Positions 1 to 8,562 of a stretch of 64,000 bases of DNA are shown here, piece by piece. The stretch is from Thiomicrorhabdus sp033238645 (lineage in GTDB: Bacteria > Pseudomonadota > Gammaproteobacteria > Thiomicrospirales > Thiomicrospiraceae). Below the pieces are notes generated by a model. It saw only the letters and a list, made by a program, of their open reading frames with translations. It was not told the DNA's origin and did not search any database. The position numbers were made by a program, and so were the translations under genes. The first letter of the stretch is position 1, and each line of letters opens with the position of its first letter. Location of the stretch: contig BQXR01000003.1 of NCBI GenBank assembly GCA_033238645.1, positions 124,001 to 188,000 of the forward strand. Reading direction: 5' to 3'.

Positions 1-54
1 GAAAAATGGTTATCAAGCCAAAGCGTGCGAGTTAAAAAGGATGAGCAAAGGTGA
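1..54 (+). CDS. 3' end of an upstream gene (possibly ftsW), partial
   Basis: Two frames are open from the window edge and stop just before murG: one ends at 52-54 and the other at 56-58, abutting the murG ATG. Either could be the tail of the upstream gene. In most gammaproteobacteria murG follows ftsW, so ftsW is the likely owner, but the 17-18 visible residues are basic and uninformative. The identity rests on gene order only, and the frame is undecided. Confidence 0.3.
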   Translation, partial: EKWLSSQSVRVKKDEQR

Positions 55-58
55 TTAA

Positions 59-1126
59 ATGAGTAAAGTGATGATTATGGCGGGTGGTACAGGTGGGCAT
101 GTATTTCCTGGTATTGCTTTAGCATCCGCATTAAAAGCGCAAGGTATAGAGGTTGTCTGGCTGGGTACGGTAGGCGGTATGGAATCTACTTGGGTAAATA
201 ATGCTAATATTCCTTTTAATGAGATCAGTATTAAAGGTTTAAGAGGTAATGGTCTGCTAGGCTGGTTACAAGCCCCCTTCAAAATTATTAAAGCTTGGCA
301 GCAAGCCAAAGCGATTATTAAAAAAGAGCAACCAAGTCTCATTTTAGGCATGGGGGGCTTTGTCTGCGGGCCGGGTGGTTTAGCGGCTAAGTCCTTGGGT
401 ATACCGCTAGTTTTGCATGAGCAAAATGCCATTCCTGGTTTAACCAATAAACTGTTAGCGCGCTTGTCAGAAAAAGTCATCACAGCCTTTCCGCAAAATA
501 TTATTAAAGGTGCGAATGTTGTTACGATTGGTAATCCTGTCAGAGCAGGGCTAGAGGCACTGCCAGAGGTAGAAGATACTCAGCCCTGCCACCTCTTAGT
601 GATTGGAGGCAGTCGTGGTGCTTTAGCTCTGAATGAGACGTTACCCAAAGCACTTGCCCTAATGGCGGAACCAGATCGGCCAATCGTAACCCATCAAACA
701 GGTGAAAAAACTTTTCAGCATACCGAACAGGCTTATGAAGTTACGGGTATGCAGGCCAATTTGGTGCCGTTTATTGATGATATGTTAAAGGCCTACGCTA
801 AAGCAGATCTAGTATTATGCCGTTCGGGCGCCTTAACAGTCAGTGAATTAATTGCCGCTGCAAGACCTGCAATTATGGTGCCTTATCCGCATGCGGTAGA
901 TGATCATCAAACGGCCAATGCGAATATTTTGGTTGCTTTAGAGGGGGGAGAGGTGATTCAGCAGTCAGAATTAACCGCTGAAGCTTTAGCAAAAATATTG
1001 CAAGCTTGGTGTAAAAACTCAGCAAAGCGAGCACAGGCTTCACAGAGTATTCGACAGCAGTCAGAGACCAAAGCGACGGATAAGATTGTTTCACTATTAA
1101 TAAACATTATGGATCGTGGCCAGTAG
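59..1126 (+). CDS. murG: UDP-GlcNAc:undecaprenyl-PP-MurNAc-pentapeptide transferase MurG
   Basis: Membrane-associated GT-B glycosyltransferase that adds GlcNAc to lipid I to make lipid II, the last cytoplasmic step of peptidoglycan synthesis. The 355-residue length is normal. The N-terminal glycine loop GGTGGH (residues 9-14) is present, as are the LHEQNAIPG stretch near residue 120, a second glycine loop GGSRGA near 184, and the donor-binding CRSGALTVSE region near 257. A good ribosome binding site (AAAGGTG, 47-53) precedes the ATG. The usual downstream neighbours murC and murB are not here: murC lies about 15 kb further on and murB is not in the window, so the division/cell-wall cluster is split at this point. 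Confidence 0.96.
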   Translation: MSKVMIMAGGTGGHVFPGIALASALKAQGIEVVWLGTVGGMESTWVNNANIPFNEISIKGLRGNGLLGWLQAPFKIIKAWQQAKAIIKKEQPSLILGMGGFVCGPGGLAAKSLGIPLVLHEQNAIPGLTNKLLARLSEKVITAFPQNIIKGANVVTIGNPVRAGLEALPEVEDTQPCHLLVIGGSRGALALNETLPKALALMAEPDRPIVTHQTGEKTFQHTEQAYEVTGMQANLVPFIDDMLKAYAKADLVLCRSGALTVSELIAAARPAIMVPYPHAVDDHQTANANILVALEGGEVIQQSELTAEALAKILQAWCKNSAKRAQASQSIRQQSETKATDKIVSLLINIMDRGQ

Positions 1127-1159
1127 AGCCGATCCTGTATTTGAAGAGCGAATGACCCG

Positions 1160-1939
1160 ATGAAAGGTTTAGCAGGCAAAAGAGTTTTGATTACTGGCGC
1201 ATCAAGTGGTATTGGTGCGGGCATGGCACGCGTCTTGGCGCGAGAAGGTTGTCGTTTGGTATTGCATTACAACCGTAATCAAACAGGTATATAGAAGACA
1301 CTGCAAGAGGTTTCTCAGTTAGGTGCTGAGGCGATAATACTCAAGTGTGACTTTAAGTTACTGGATAGTCTCGATGGTTTCTTTAAACAAGCATGGTCTG
1401 TCTATGCTGGCTTAGATGGTTTGGTCAATAATGCCGGTATTGTCTCCAAAACAACGGCTCTGAAAGATCCAGCAGGTATACAGTTTAGCGAGACGCTAAA
1501 AGTCAATTTACACGCTCCTTATCAACTTAGTACTGCATTCGCGCAAGCTTGTATCAATAGTGAGCAGGGGGGGGTAATTGTTAATAATAGTAGTATTCAT
1601 GGTCAAGCATCTTGCGAATGGTTTTCCGCTTATGCCGCCTCCAAGGCCGCATTAGATGCCATCAGTAAAGTGCAGGCGGTTGAGTGGGGGCAGTATCAAA
1701 TTCGCGTTAATGTACTAGCACCAGGGGTTGTACCCGTAGAGCGTACTGATAAAATTTTATCTGAACCGAGTATGGCAAAGAAGTGGCACGACAAAATACC
1801 TGTAAATCGCTATGGCCTAACAGAGGAGATGGGTGAGGCGACAGCCTATCTATTATCGGATGCAACAGCTTGGATGACTGGCAGTGTACTCACTTTAGAT
1901 GGCGGCCTCATTGCTCGCGGTAACTACCCAAGTCGCTAA
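1160..1939 (+). pseudogene. Short-chain dehydrogenase/reductase with an in-frame amber stop
   Basis: Reading from ATG 1160 gives a typical SDR N-terminus with the nucleotide-binding motif TGASSGIG (residues 13-20). A TAG at 1292-1294 then interrupts the frame after 44 codons. The same frame continues to 1939 with NNAG (near residue 91), the catalytic YAASK and a C-terminal LDGG, giving about 259 codons in total, the usual SDR length. Everything except the single stop looks conserved, so this is a recent nonsense mutation, a sequencing error, or a read-through gene. An internal start could not rescue function because the Rossmann nucleotide loop would be lost. The substrate cannot be told. Not part of the normal murG neighbourhood. 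Confidence 0.8.
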
Positions 1940-1947
1940 TGATTAGT

Positions 1948-1975
1948 CACGCTTAAGTTCTAAGTGATAAGCGTG
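1948..1975 (+). terminator. Hairpin after the SDR pseudogene
   Basis: CACGCTTA (1948-1955) pairs perfectly with TAAGCGTG (1968-1975) across a 12-base loop. No T-tract follows; instead there are six C (1980-1985). A weak or Rho-assisted terminator is the most that can be said. Confidence 0.4.
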
Positions 1976-2119
1976 TTATCCCCCCATTCAAAATAACCAA
2001 TTATTTCACCACTTTTTCCTCCCCGAGTTGTTAAATCTACGACTATTTTAGTTTTATTCTAGTAATGGCATTTATATTGCTTTAAGCAGGCAACTGTCAA
2101 AAACTAACAAGTTATCGCT

Positions 2120-4150
2120 ATGAATCAATTCTTAAAAACACTCACCATTAAGCAGAAAATGCGCTTCGGATTTGGTGTTATCTGGGCTGTATTGGCTATT
2201 ATTACCATTCAAGCCGCTGTTAATTTAGCGGTTGTGCGCTCTAATGTTTCGGAGATGGTTAAAGAGAAGCAACCGCTTGCGATAGAAGCGACCGAACTTT
2301 CTTTCTTGTTAGAGAAGAGTCTTAATGCATTAACACAATACATGCTGACCAATAATGAGAAATCTATTGAGCGCTATCACTCGGGTATTTCAGAAGTTGA
2401 AAGTAGACTTAAACAGACACAGACAAAGTTGGCTTTAAAGAGTGATCGAGATGGACTGCTGATGCAAGAGTATCAGGCTTTAAGCAATATACTATCTGAG
2501 CTTCCGCCACTGGTTGCACAAATTACAGAGATACAATCCTCTCAATCTCTTAAGTTTCCTGCATTTGGATATGTTGAACAAAATATGCAGGGTATTGCGC
2601 AGGAGATGCAGCACACAATTTCACTCATGATTGATTCAGAGTTATCGGAATTATCTCCTAAAAGAACGCAGTTAGTAGAGAAAGTATTAGACCTTCAGAA
2701 GGCCTGGTTAAATGTGACCAGTAGCCTGCGCGGCTATGTCGCTTTTAGATCAGAGGTAATGGCCGAGTCAACTGATAACTACTTAAATATGTCGGAAAGC
2801 TTGATTGATAAGATTAGCGTACAGAATAGAGTAGAGCTTACCCTAGAAGAGGAAGAGGGTATTGAGACACTTCAGCAACTTTACCAAATCTATCGTGAGC
2901 ACTATATGGTGTTAAAAGGCATTCATGAAGGCGAAAAGTGGCGCATGGATACTTGGTTGATGGAGACGGAGATCTCCCCAGTTGTCAAACGATTAGAGGC
3001 GGGACTAATAGCATTAACACAGATCTCAGTGTCAGATATGAAGCGGGAGAGTGAAAGCGTACTCTCTTCAAGTTTGAATAATATTCTTCTTCTTTTATTC
3101 CTATCACTATTAGGTCAAATACTGGGGATGATTGTTTCTAGAAAAGTCACTCAAGCAGTCATTAGTCCTGTACAGGATATCTCAAAGGTGATGAAGGATA
3201 TCTCAGAGGGGGAAGGGGATTTAACAAGACGTTTACCAGTGAAAAGCAGTGATGAAATGGGTGAGCTGGCGGGCTACTTTAATGAATTTGTCATTAAAAT
3301 TCAGACGATGTTGCAAGCCGTTTCTCAGACAACTCAGCAGTTAGAGGCTGCATCGAGCAAGTTGTTAACTATTACCTATGATATGAAAGAGGGTACGCAG
3401 CAACAACTGTCAGCAACCAGCCTGCTTTCGGGATCAATGATTGATATGGCAAGTCAGTCAAAAAGTGTTGAAGATCACTCACATAATACCTCTCGTGCCA
3501 CTCAGCAAGCGGCTGATCGCGTTAAAGAAGGGGGGGGCAAAGTACTTGGTACCTCAGATCAAATTCATAAACTGTCTCTGGGCATGGATGCCATGACAAG
3601 CTCTGTTTCACAACTGCATCAAGACAGTGACAATATTGGCTTAGTGGTGAATGTGATTAGAGAAATTGCTGACCAAACAAATCTACTGTCGCTTAATGCA
3701 GCAATTGAAGCTGCTCGTGCGGGTGAGCATGGACGTGGCTTTGCTGTGGTGGCTGATGAGGTAAGAGCCCTTGCACAACGTACTCAGGATTCGACCGTAC
3801 AGATTGAGAAAATTATTGATAAAATTCGTAAAAACACCTTAACAACGGTCAATATCGTTGAAGAAGGGCGTGAGACAACACAATCAAGTTGTGAGGCGAT
3901 TGCTGAGACGAAAGAGACCTTGCAGCCAGTCACGCTGTTGATGGAGGATATTAATCAAATGAGTGAGCAGATGTCGAATGCAGCGCATGCCCAGAGTGTT
4001 TTAGCACAAGAGATTAATCAGAACATTGGTCAAATTCATGAAGTCACAGAAAAGGCTGCCGAAGGGGCAGGCAAAACAGAAAAAGCAGGGCATGATCTGC
4101 AAGGGCTAGCAGATAAACTCGATAAGCTAGTCAAACAGTTTAAAATTTAG
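2120..4150 (+). CDS. Methyl-accepting chemotaxis protein (transmembrane chemoreceptor)
   Basis: Inner-membrane chemoreceptor that passes periplasmic ligand signals to CheW/CheA. At 676 residues it has a first membrane helix near 16-36, a mainly helical periplasmic sensor of about 280 residues, a second membrane helix near 318-340, a HAMP domain near 340-395 and a long coiled-coil signalling domain. The highly conserved hairpin tip EIADQTNLLSLNAAIEAARA and the following GRGFAVVADEVR are intact. The C-terminus lacks the NWETF-type CheR/CheB tether, so adaptation would need help from other receptors. No other chemotaxis gene is in the window, so it stands alone. Its presence implies the organism is, or recently was, motile or surface-sensing. 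The ligand is unknown. Confidence 0.93.
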   Translation: MNQFLKTLTIKQKMRFGFGVIWAVLAIITIQAAVNLAVVRSNVSEMVKEKQPLAIEATELSFLLEKSLNALTQYMLTNNEKSIERYHSGISEVESRLKQTQTKLALKSDRDGLLMQEYQALSNILSELPPLVAQITEIQSSQSLKFPAFGYVEQNMQGIAQEMQHTISLMIDSELSELSPKRTQLVEKVLDLQKAWLNVTSSLRGYVAFRSEVMAESTDNYLNMSESLIDKISVQNRVELTLEEEEGIETLQQLYQIYREHYMVLKGIHEGEKWRMDTWLMETEISPVVKRLEAGLIALTQISVSDMKRESESVLSSSLNNILLLLFLSLLGQILGMIVSRKVTQAVISPVQDISKVMKDISEGEGDLTRRLPVKSSDEMGELAGYFNEFVIKIQTMLQAVSQTTQQLEAASSKLLTITYDMKEGTQQQLSATSLLSGSMIDMASQSKSVEDHSHNTSRATQQAADRVKEGGGKVLGTSDQIHKLSLGMDAMTSSVSQLHQDSDNIGLVVNVIREIADQTNLLSLNAAIEAARAGEHGRGFAVVADEVRALAQRTQDSTVQIEKIIDKIRKNTLTTVNIVEEGRETTQSSCEAIAETKETLQPVTLLMEDINQMSEQMSNAAHAQSVLAQEINQNIGQIHEVTEKAAEGAGKTEKAGHDLQGLADKLDKLVKQFKI

Positions 4151-4227
4151 TCTCAACTTTAGTCATTTACCTTGCTGGTAAACCCTTTGTGCTTTGGTAA
4201 GAGCTTGGTATAAAACAGCGACAAGCA

Positions 4228-4262
4228 ACCACCAGAGATTTAGATCTCTTGGTGGTTTTTTT
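4228..4262 (+). terminator. Rho-independent terminator after the chemoreceptor gene
   Basis: ACCACC-AGAGAT pairs with ATCTCTTGGTGGT (one bulged base), followed by seven T. A strong intrinsic terminator ending the chemoreceptor transcript before lgt. Confidence 0.88.
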
Positions 4263-4384
4263 GTTATGATCCTTAGTTATTTTAAAATGGATTAAAGGGC
4301 AGTACTTAAGTGTAATTTGAGTGTACTGTTTCCAGTCTGATTAAATATAAATATTCAATTAAAAATTAAGCAGAAAGAGTTTTT

Positions 4385-5197
4385 ATGTGGGAATACCCAA
4401 CAATCGATCCCGTCGCCCTATCACTAGGTCCTCTACAGGTACACTGGTACGGTTTAATGTATCTACTGGCCTTTTTAGGCGGCTGGCTTTACGGAAACTA
4501 TCGCGCTAAAACGATCGAACCATGGAATAACGATATGGTCAGTGACCTACTGTTCTATGTGGCGATGGGCGTTATTTTAGGTGGCCGTTTAGGCTATATC
4601 CTCTTCTATGATTTAGCAATCTATGTTGAAAATCCTCTGTTGGTCTTTAAAGTCTGGCAGGGGGGGATGTCTTTCCATGGTGGCCTAATTGGTGTGACGA
4701 TTGCAATGCTGCTATTTGCCCGCAAAACCAAACAGAACCTCTTTCAAGTGGCAGACTTTGTTGCACCGCTGATCCCAATTGGGTTGCTAACTGGCCGTAT
4801 TGGTAACTTTATTAATGGTGAGCTATGGGGCAAAGTCACCGACTCCCCATTGGGAATGGCTGTCTATGACCCTTCTCTACAGGCCGTTGTGCATAAATAT
4901 CCTACTCAGTTGTTAGAAGCACTATTAGAAGGTGTTGTACTCTTTATTATTCTGGCAATCTATGCGCGTAAACCAAGACCGCCAGGTAGCATTGCAGGGC
5001 TGTTCTTAATTGGTTACGGGGCTTTCCGTTTTATCGTCGAGTTTTGGCGCGTACCAGATGCACAGTTAGGCTATCTGCTGTGGGACTGGTTAACCATGGG
5101 GCAGTTACTTTCAGTACCTATGTTGATTGTTGGACTAGGCTTAATGGTTTGGGGCACTAAAATTCAAGACAAACTTCAGGCAAACAAAGTAGTCTGA
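4385..5197 (+). CDS. lgt: Prolipoprotein diacylglyceryl transferase Lgt
   Basis: Polytopic inner-membrane enzyme that moves diacylglycerol from phosphatidylglycerol to the lipobox cysteine of prolipoproteins, the first step in lipoprotein maturation. The 270-residue protein has about seven hydrophobic helices, the MSFHGGLIG motif (near residue 100) and the family signature GRIGNFINGELWG (near residue 139), whose arginine and asparagine are essential in characterised Lgt. At least one substrate is encoded in this window: the lipoprotein BamB at 56066. Next to thyA, a widespread proteobacterial pairing; the gap is only 27 bases, so lgt and thyA are probably co-transcribed. A CAGTAC/GTACTG inverted repeat at 4300-4328 lies upstream and may belong to its promoter region. 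Confidence 0.96.
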   Translation: MWEYPTIDPVALSLGPLQVHWYGLMYLLAFLGGWLYGNYRAKTIEPWNNDMVSDLLFYVAMGVILGGRLGYILFYDLAIYVENPLLVFKVWQGGMSFHGGLIGVTIAMLLFARKTKQNLFQVADFVAPLIPIGLLTGRIGNFINGELWGKVTDSPLGMAVYDPSLQAVVHKYPTQLLEALLEGVVLFIILAIYARKPRPPGSIAGLFLIGYGAFRFIVEFWRVPDAQLGYLLWDWLTMGQLLSVPMLIVGLGLMVWGTKIQDKLQANKVV

Positions 5198-5224
5198 TCA
5201 AATTAATTTAATGTGTGAGTCATT

Positions 5225-6076
5225 ATGAAACAGTATTTAGAGTTGTCTAAAAGAATTATAGATGAGGGTGAGTGGGTACATAATGAGAGAACAGGCAAAA
5301 GGTGCTTAACGCTTATTAATGCAGACTTACAGTATGATGTTGGTGAAGGTAAATTTCCATTAATCACAACTCGAAAAAGCTTTTATAAGGCAGCCATTGC
5401 TGAAATGATCGGTTATATTCGCGGCTATACCAGCGCAGCAGACTTTAGAAAATTGGGCACCAAAACTTGGGACGCAAATGCAAACTTGAATGAAGCATGG
5501 TTAAACAATCCTCATCGAAAAGGGGAAGATGACTGTGGTTTTATCTATGGTTCGGTTGCTAAAAACTTTCCAAAGCCAGATGGTGGCAGTATTGACCTTA
5601 TTCGTAAAGTCTATGACGACCTAAAGGCTGGTAAGGATGATAGAGGAGAGATAATTACGTTTTACCACCCTGGCGTTTTTCATATGGGCTGTTTAAGACC
5701 CTGTATGCATACACATCATTTTTCGTTGCTTGGGGACACGTTATATTTGAATAGCTTTCAAAGATCTTGTGATGTACCGCTTGGGCTTAATTTTAATCAA
5801 GTACAAGTCTATTTTTTATTAGCGATCATGGCTCAGATTACTGGACATAAGGCAGGTAAGGCTTATCATAAACTTGTCAATACACACATTTATGAAGACC
5901 AACTTGAATTGATGAGGGATGTTCAGCTTAAAAGAGAGCCATTCCCATCTCCTAAGCTCATTATCAATCCAGATATCAAGACCCTTGAAGACTTAGAAAC
6001 TTGGGTAACGATGGATGACTTTGAGGTGCAAGACTACGAGTTTCATCCTGCAATCAAATACCCTTTTTCAGTTTAA
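5225..6076 (+). CDS. thyA: Thymidylate synthase ThyA
   Basis: Converts dUMP and methylene-tetrahydrofolate to dTMP and dihydrofolate. At 283 residues it is longer than the E. coli enzyme (264) and resembles the longer Vibrio-like form. The catalytic cysteine sits in LRPC (Cys160), and the phosphate-binding QRSCDVPLGLNFN motif and the THIYEDQ motif follow. The product dihydrofolate is recycled by FolA, encoded immediately downstream (start at 6149), so the two genes form a natural functional pair. Between them is a small G-run/C-run hairpin (6100-6115). Confidence 0.97.
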   Translation: MKQYLELSKRIIDEGEWVHNERTGKRCLTLINADLQYDVGEGKFPLITTRKSFYKAAIAEMIGYIRGYTSAADFRKLGTKTWDANANLNEAWLNNPHRKGEDDCGFIYGSVAKNFPKPDGGSIDLIRKVYDDLKAGKDDRGEIITFYHPGVFHMGCLRPCMHTHHFSLLGDTLYLNSFQRSCDVPLGLNFNQVQVYFLLAIMAQITGHKAGKAYHKLVNTHIYEDQLELMRDVQLKREPFPSPKLIINPDIKTLEDLETWVTMDDFEVQDYEFHPAIKYPFSV

Positions 6077-6099
6077 ATTCTAAAAAACGTTGAAGTAGA

Positions 6100-6115
6100 G
6101 GGGGGAGTTTCCCCC
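6100..6115 (+). other. G6/C5 hairpin between thyA and folA
   Basis: Six G (6100-6105), a short AGTTT loop and five C (6111-6115) form a small GC hairpin 24 bases after the thyA stop. It may attenuate thyA transcription before folA. It belongs to a set of G-runs found just past gene ends in this window. Confidence 0.5.
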
Positions 6116-6148
6116 TATCTCTCACGATGTAAAAATAAAGGTTTCAGA

Positions 6149-6637
6149 ATGAAGATAGCGATGATCGCCGCCATGGCAAAAAACCGAGTCATTGGGTTAG
6201 ATAACGATATGCCATGGCATCTACCCGATGACCTTAAGTTTTTTAAAGCCAACACCACGGGTAAACCTGTGATTATGGGGCGTAAGACCTTTGAATCCAT
6301 TGGTTCACGCCCACTGCCAAATCGCCCAAATATCGTTATTAGCCGCAATCCTGATCTTAAATTAGAAGGCGTGCAGGTGTTTCAATCGATTGATAATGCA
6401 ATCGCTGCTTATCAATCGGTAGAAGAGGTGATTATCATGGGGGGTGGTCAGCTCTACAAGCAGATGTTAGAACGCGCAGACCGCCTTTATTTAACCTTGA
6501 TTAATATCGAATTAAATGGCGATACTTTTTTCCCCGATTGGACGGTTTATCAGTGGAATGAGTTAGATCGTGTACCACACGCCAAAGATGAACGTCACGA
6601 CTATGCTTTTGAGTTTGTCACGCTTGAGAGAGCTTAG
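6149..6637 (+). CDS. folA: Dihydrofolate reductase FolA
   Basis: NADPH-dependent reduction of dihydrofolate to tetrahydrofolate, recycling the product of ThyA. The 162 residues match the E. coli enzyme in length. The N-terminus IAAMAKNRVIGLDNDMPWHL carries the Met20-loop region and the catalytic acidic residue, followed by GRKTFESIG (NADPH binding) and IMGGGQLY. A strong terminator follows at 6675. Confidence 0.97.
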   Translation: MKIAMIAAMAKNRVIGLDNDMPWHLPDDLKFFKANTTGKPVIMGRKTFESIGSRPLPNRPNIVISRNPDLKLEGVQVFQSIDNAIAAYQSVEEVIIMGGGQLYKQMLERADRLYLTLINIELNGDTFFPDWTVYQWNELDRVPHAKDERHDYAFEFVTLERA

Positions 6638-6674
6638 TTAATCATTTAGTTGTTCTGACTGGTTTGATTTAGAC

Positions 6675-6707
6675 AATAACGCCCGCTTTTTGTGGGCGTT
6701 ATTTGTT
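6675..6707 (+). terminator. Rho-independent terminator after folA
   Basis: AATAACGCCC pairs with GGGCGTTATT around a T-rich loop, then TTGTTTT. It ends the thyA-folA transcript. Because the arms are symmetrical it may also serve the oppositely oriented znu operon. Confidence 0.85.
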
Positions 6708-6787
6708 TTGTACCCACAGGGGGCACAAAATCATAAATCCAAAATTGAAGACATCAAAAACCTATATTAGCGACTATAAAGCGCTTA

Positions 6788-7579
6788 TTAAGGTGCCTTT
6801 TTAGCCAACAGCAGCAAAAACAAACAAGTAGCAACCAAAACGATTGCAGGGCCTGTCGGTAAGTCGGCGAAGAAGGAAGCTGTGAGGCCTAAAAGAACTG
6901 AGATCAGACCTAGTAGGATACTGATCCAAAGCATCTTCTCAGGCGTGTTGGAGAGCCTTCTTGCGGCGGCGGCAGGAATAATCAGCAACGAAGTGACGAG
7001 CAGTACCCCGACTATCTTCATCGATAAGGCGATCATCAACGCGAGTAGCAAAACAAATTGCAGTTGTACTCGTTTGACCTTCACACCCTCTACCTGTGCT
7101 AACTCTTGATTGAGCGTGATATTGAGTAGGTCATTCCAGTGAAGTCGATAGAATATCAGGATCAGAATGCCAACTAGTAAGATGAGCAGTAGGTCGATGC
7201 CTTCGATACTTAATACATCCCCAAAAAGATAACTCATCAAGTCGATCTGCACATTGTCTTGCAGGCTAATAATGATTAGACCAAACGCCAAACTGCTGTG
7301 TGCGAGTATGCCGAGTAGGGTGTCGGTAGAGAGCTGTTTGTAGTGGCTTAACTGCGTGATTGCCCATGCGATAAAGAGCGAGGTCGCGATAATGGTTAGG
7401 GTGAGGTTGGTCTCTAAGAACAGACCAATGCTTACACCTAAAAGGGCAGAGTGGGCGAGGGTCGCACCAAAGTAGGACTGTCTCTGCCAAACAACAAATA
7501 CCCCCAAAGGTGCTGCAATCAGTGCAATACCCAAGCCACCGAGCAGGGCGAAAACCATAAAGCTAGGTAACCAATCCAT
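6788..7579 (-). CDS. znuB: Zinc ABC transporter permease ZnuB
   Basis: Inner-membrane permease of the high-affinity zinc importer; 263 residues with about eight hydrophobic helices of the ABC-3 family, including FGATLAHSALLGVSIG near the N-terminus, where the coupling to ZnuC is expected. Its start overlaps the znuC stop (TAATG, at 7577-7581), so the two are translationally coupled. znuC is upstream and znuA lies divergently, the normal Znu set. The family also includes manganese and iron permeases, but the complete context supports zinc. Confidence 0.93.
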   Translation of the reverse strand: MDWLPSFMVFALLGGLGIALIAAPLGVFVVWQRQSYFGATLAHSALLGVSIGLFLETNLTLTIIATSLFIAWAITQLSHYKQLSTDTLLGILAHSSLAFGLIIISLQDNVQIDLMSYLFGDVLSIEGIDLLLILLVGILILIFYRLHWNDLLNITLNQELAQVEGVKVKRVQLQFVLLLALMIALSMKIVGVLLVTSLLIIPAAAARRLSNTPEKMLWISILLGLISVLLGLTASFFADLPTGPAIVLVATCLFLLLLAKKAP

Positions 7580-8493
7580 TACTTGGACTCCTTCTGTTGC
7601 GAGTCATGAGTGTGGTCGTGCTTATGGTTATGATCGTGTTCTTCGCCATGGGTATGTTGGCAGGTTTGTGAATCATGATGATGTTCATAGATGGCAAGGC
7701 CTTCGCTATTATCATCAAATAGTGCTTTGTATTCGGCAGACTGACTGACATTGACGGGGGGGCCTGAACAGCATAAATGTTGGTTTAAGCAGAGTACTTG
7801 ATCGGTGTGCTCCATGACAATATGCAGGTCGTGACTGACCATTAAAATTCCGCAGCCATGTTGGTGGCGAATTTGATTGATATAACGATAGAGCTCCGCT
7901 TGGCCTTGAATATCCACGCCTTGCACAGGTTCATCTAATACTAAAAGATCGGGCTCTCGCATTAAGACTCTGGCTAATAGAATGCGCTGCATCTCGCCAC
8001 CAGAGACTTTCTGTATAGGCTGCTTGAGCAGGGTGTGAATATTGAGTTCATGCGCGATTTTATTAAGTGCTGTGGTATCATAATCAGCGTTTAAAAATAG
8101 CCGTGAAAAAAAGCTTTTTTTAAGCACTTTTTGCAGGGGGCTGTCGGTGGAATTAGTGCCGCTTGATTGATTTAATCCCAACTGTAAAAAGCGCTCTACT
8201 GACATAGGCAGCGTGGGATCAATATGGATTTTTTGTGGCATAAAACCAATTTTAAGGTTGGCTGCACGTTGCACGTTTCCAGCATCGGGTTGAATCAAAC
8301 CTAATAAAACTTTAAGTAGGGTTGATTTACCTGCACCATTTGGACCAATTAGAGTGACGATCTCTTTGGGATGAATGCTTAAAGAGACATCGTTTAACAC
8401 CTTTTTATCACCAAACTGCTGGTAGATATTTTGGGCTTCGATCAGGGGAACGGTGTTTGGCACGGGTTGAGTCTCTTTGGTTGCCCAATACAT
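7579..8493 (-). CDS. znuC: Zinc ABC transporter ATPase ZnuC with an extended His-rich tail
   Basis: Cytoplasmic ATPase powering zinc import through ZnuB. Walker A GPNGAGKST (near residue 50), the signature SGGEMQR (near 166) and Walker B LLVLDEP (near 184) are complete. At 304 residues it is longer than the usual 250 or so. The excess is a C-terminal tail with about a dozen histidines interspersed with Asp and Glu (after residue 270). Enterobacterial ZnuC has only a short His cluster here; the expanded tail probably binds zinc and could act as a sensor or buffer that gates transport. An insertion between the Q-loop and the signature (near residues 115-140) is also visible. Confidence 0.93.
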   Translation of the reverse strand: MYWATKETQPVPNTVPLIEAQNIYQQFGDKKVLNDVSLSIHPKEIVTLIGPNGAGKSTLLKVLLGLIQPDAGNVQRAANLKIGFMPQKIHIDPTLPMSVERFLQLGLNQSSGTNSTDSPLQKVLKKSFFSRLFLNADYDTTALNKIAHELNIHTLLKQPIQKVSGGEMQRILLARVLMREPDLLVLDEPVQGVDIQGQAELYRYINQIRHQHGCGILMVSHDLHIVMEHTDQVLCLNQHLCCSGPPVNVSQSAEYKALFDDNSEGLAIYEHHHDSQTCQHTHGEEHDHNHKHDHTHDSQQKESK

Positions 8494-8511
8494 TTGAAGT
8501 ATTAGAATGAC

Positions 8512-8525
8512 ATAATGCTCATTAT
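8512..8525. promoter_or_regulatory. Candidate Zur operator in the znuC/znuA divergent promoter
   Basis: The 69-base gap between znuC and znuA contains the perfect 6+2+6 palindrome ATAATG-CT-CATTAT. Zur boxes of gammaproteobacteria are AT-rich palindromes with ATG/CAT arms, so one site repressing both arms is plausible. The fit is by eye and the core spacing differs from the E. coli consensus. Confidence 0.4.
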
Positions 8526-8562
8526 TTTATCGATATTTAAGAGTTAAGGAATAAAAGTTTTT

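Noticed and set aside
55..483. 142-residue reading frame opposite murG
   Set aside because: It lies entirely antisense to murG, has low-complexity composition and no recognisable motif.
3530..3537. G8 run in the chemoreceptor gene as a phase-variation switch
   Set aside because: The run encodes Gly-Gly-Gly in frame, and similar runs occur in housekeeping genes such as rlmN and lpxC, where switching would be lethal or costly; a genome-wide motif is the better explanation.
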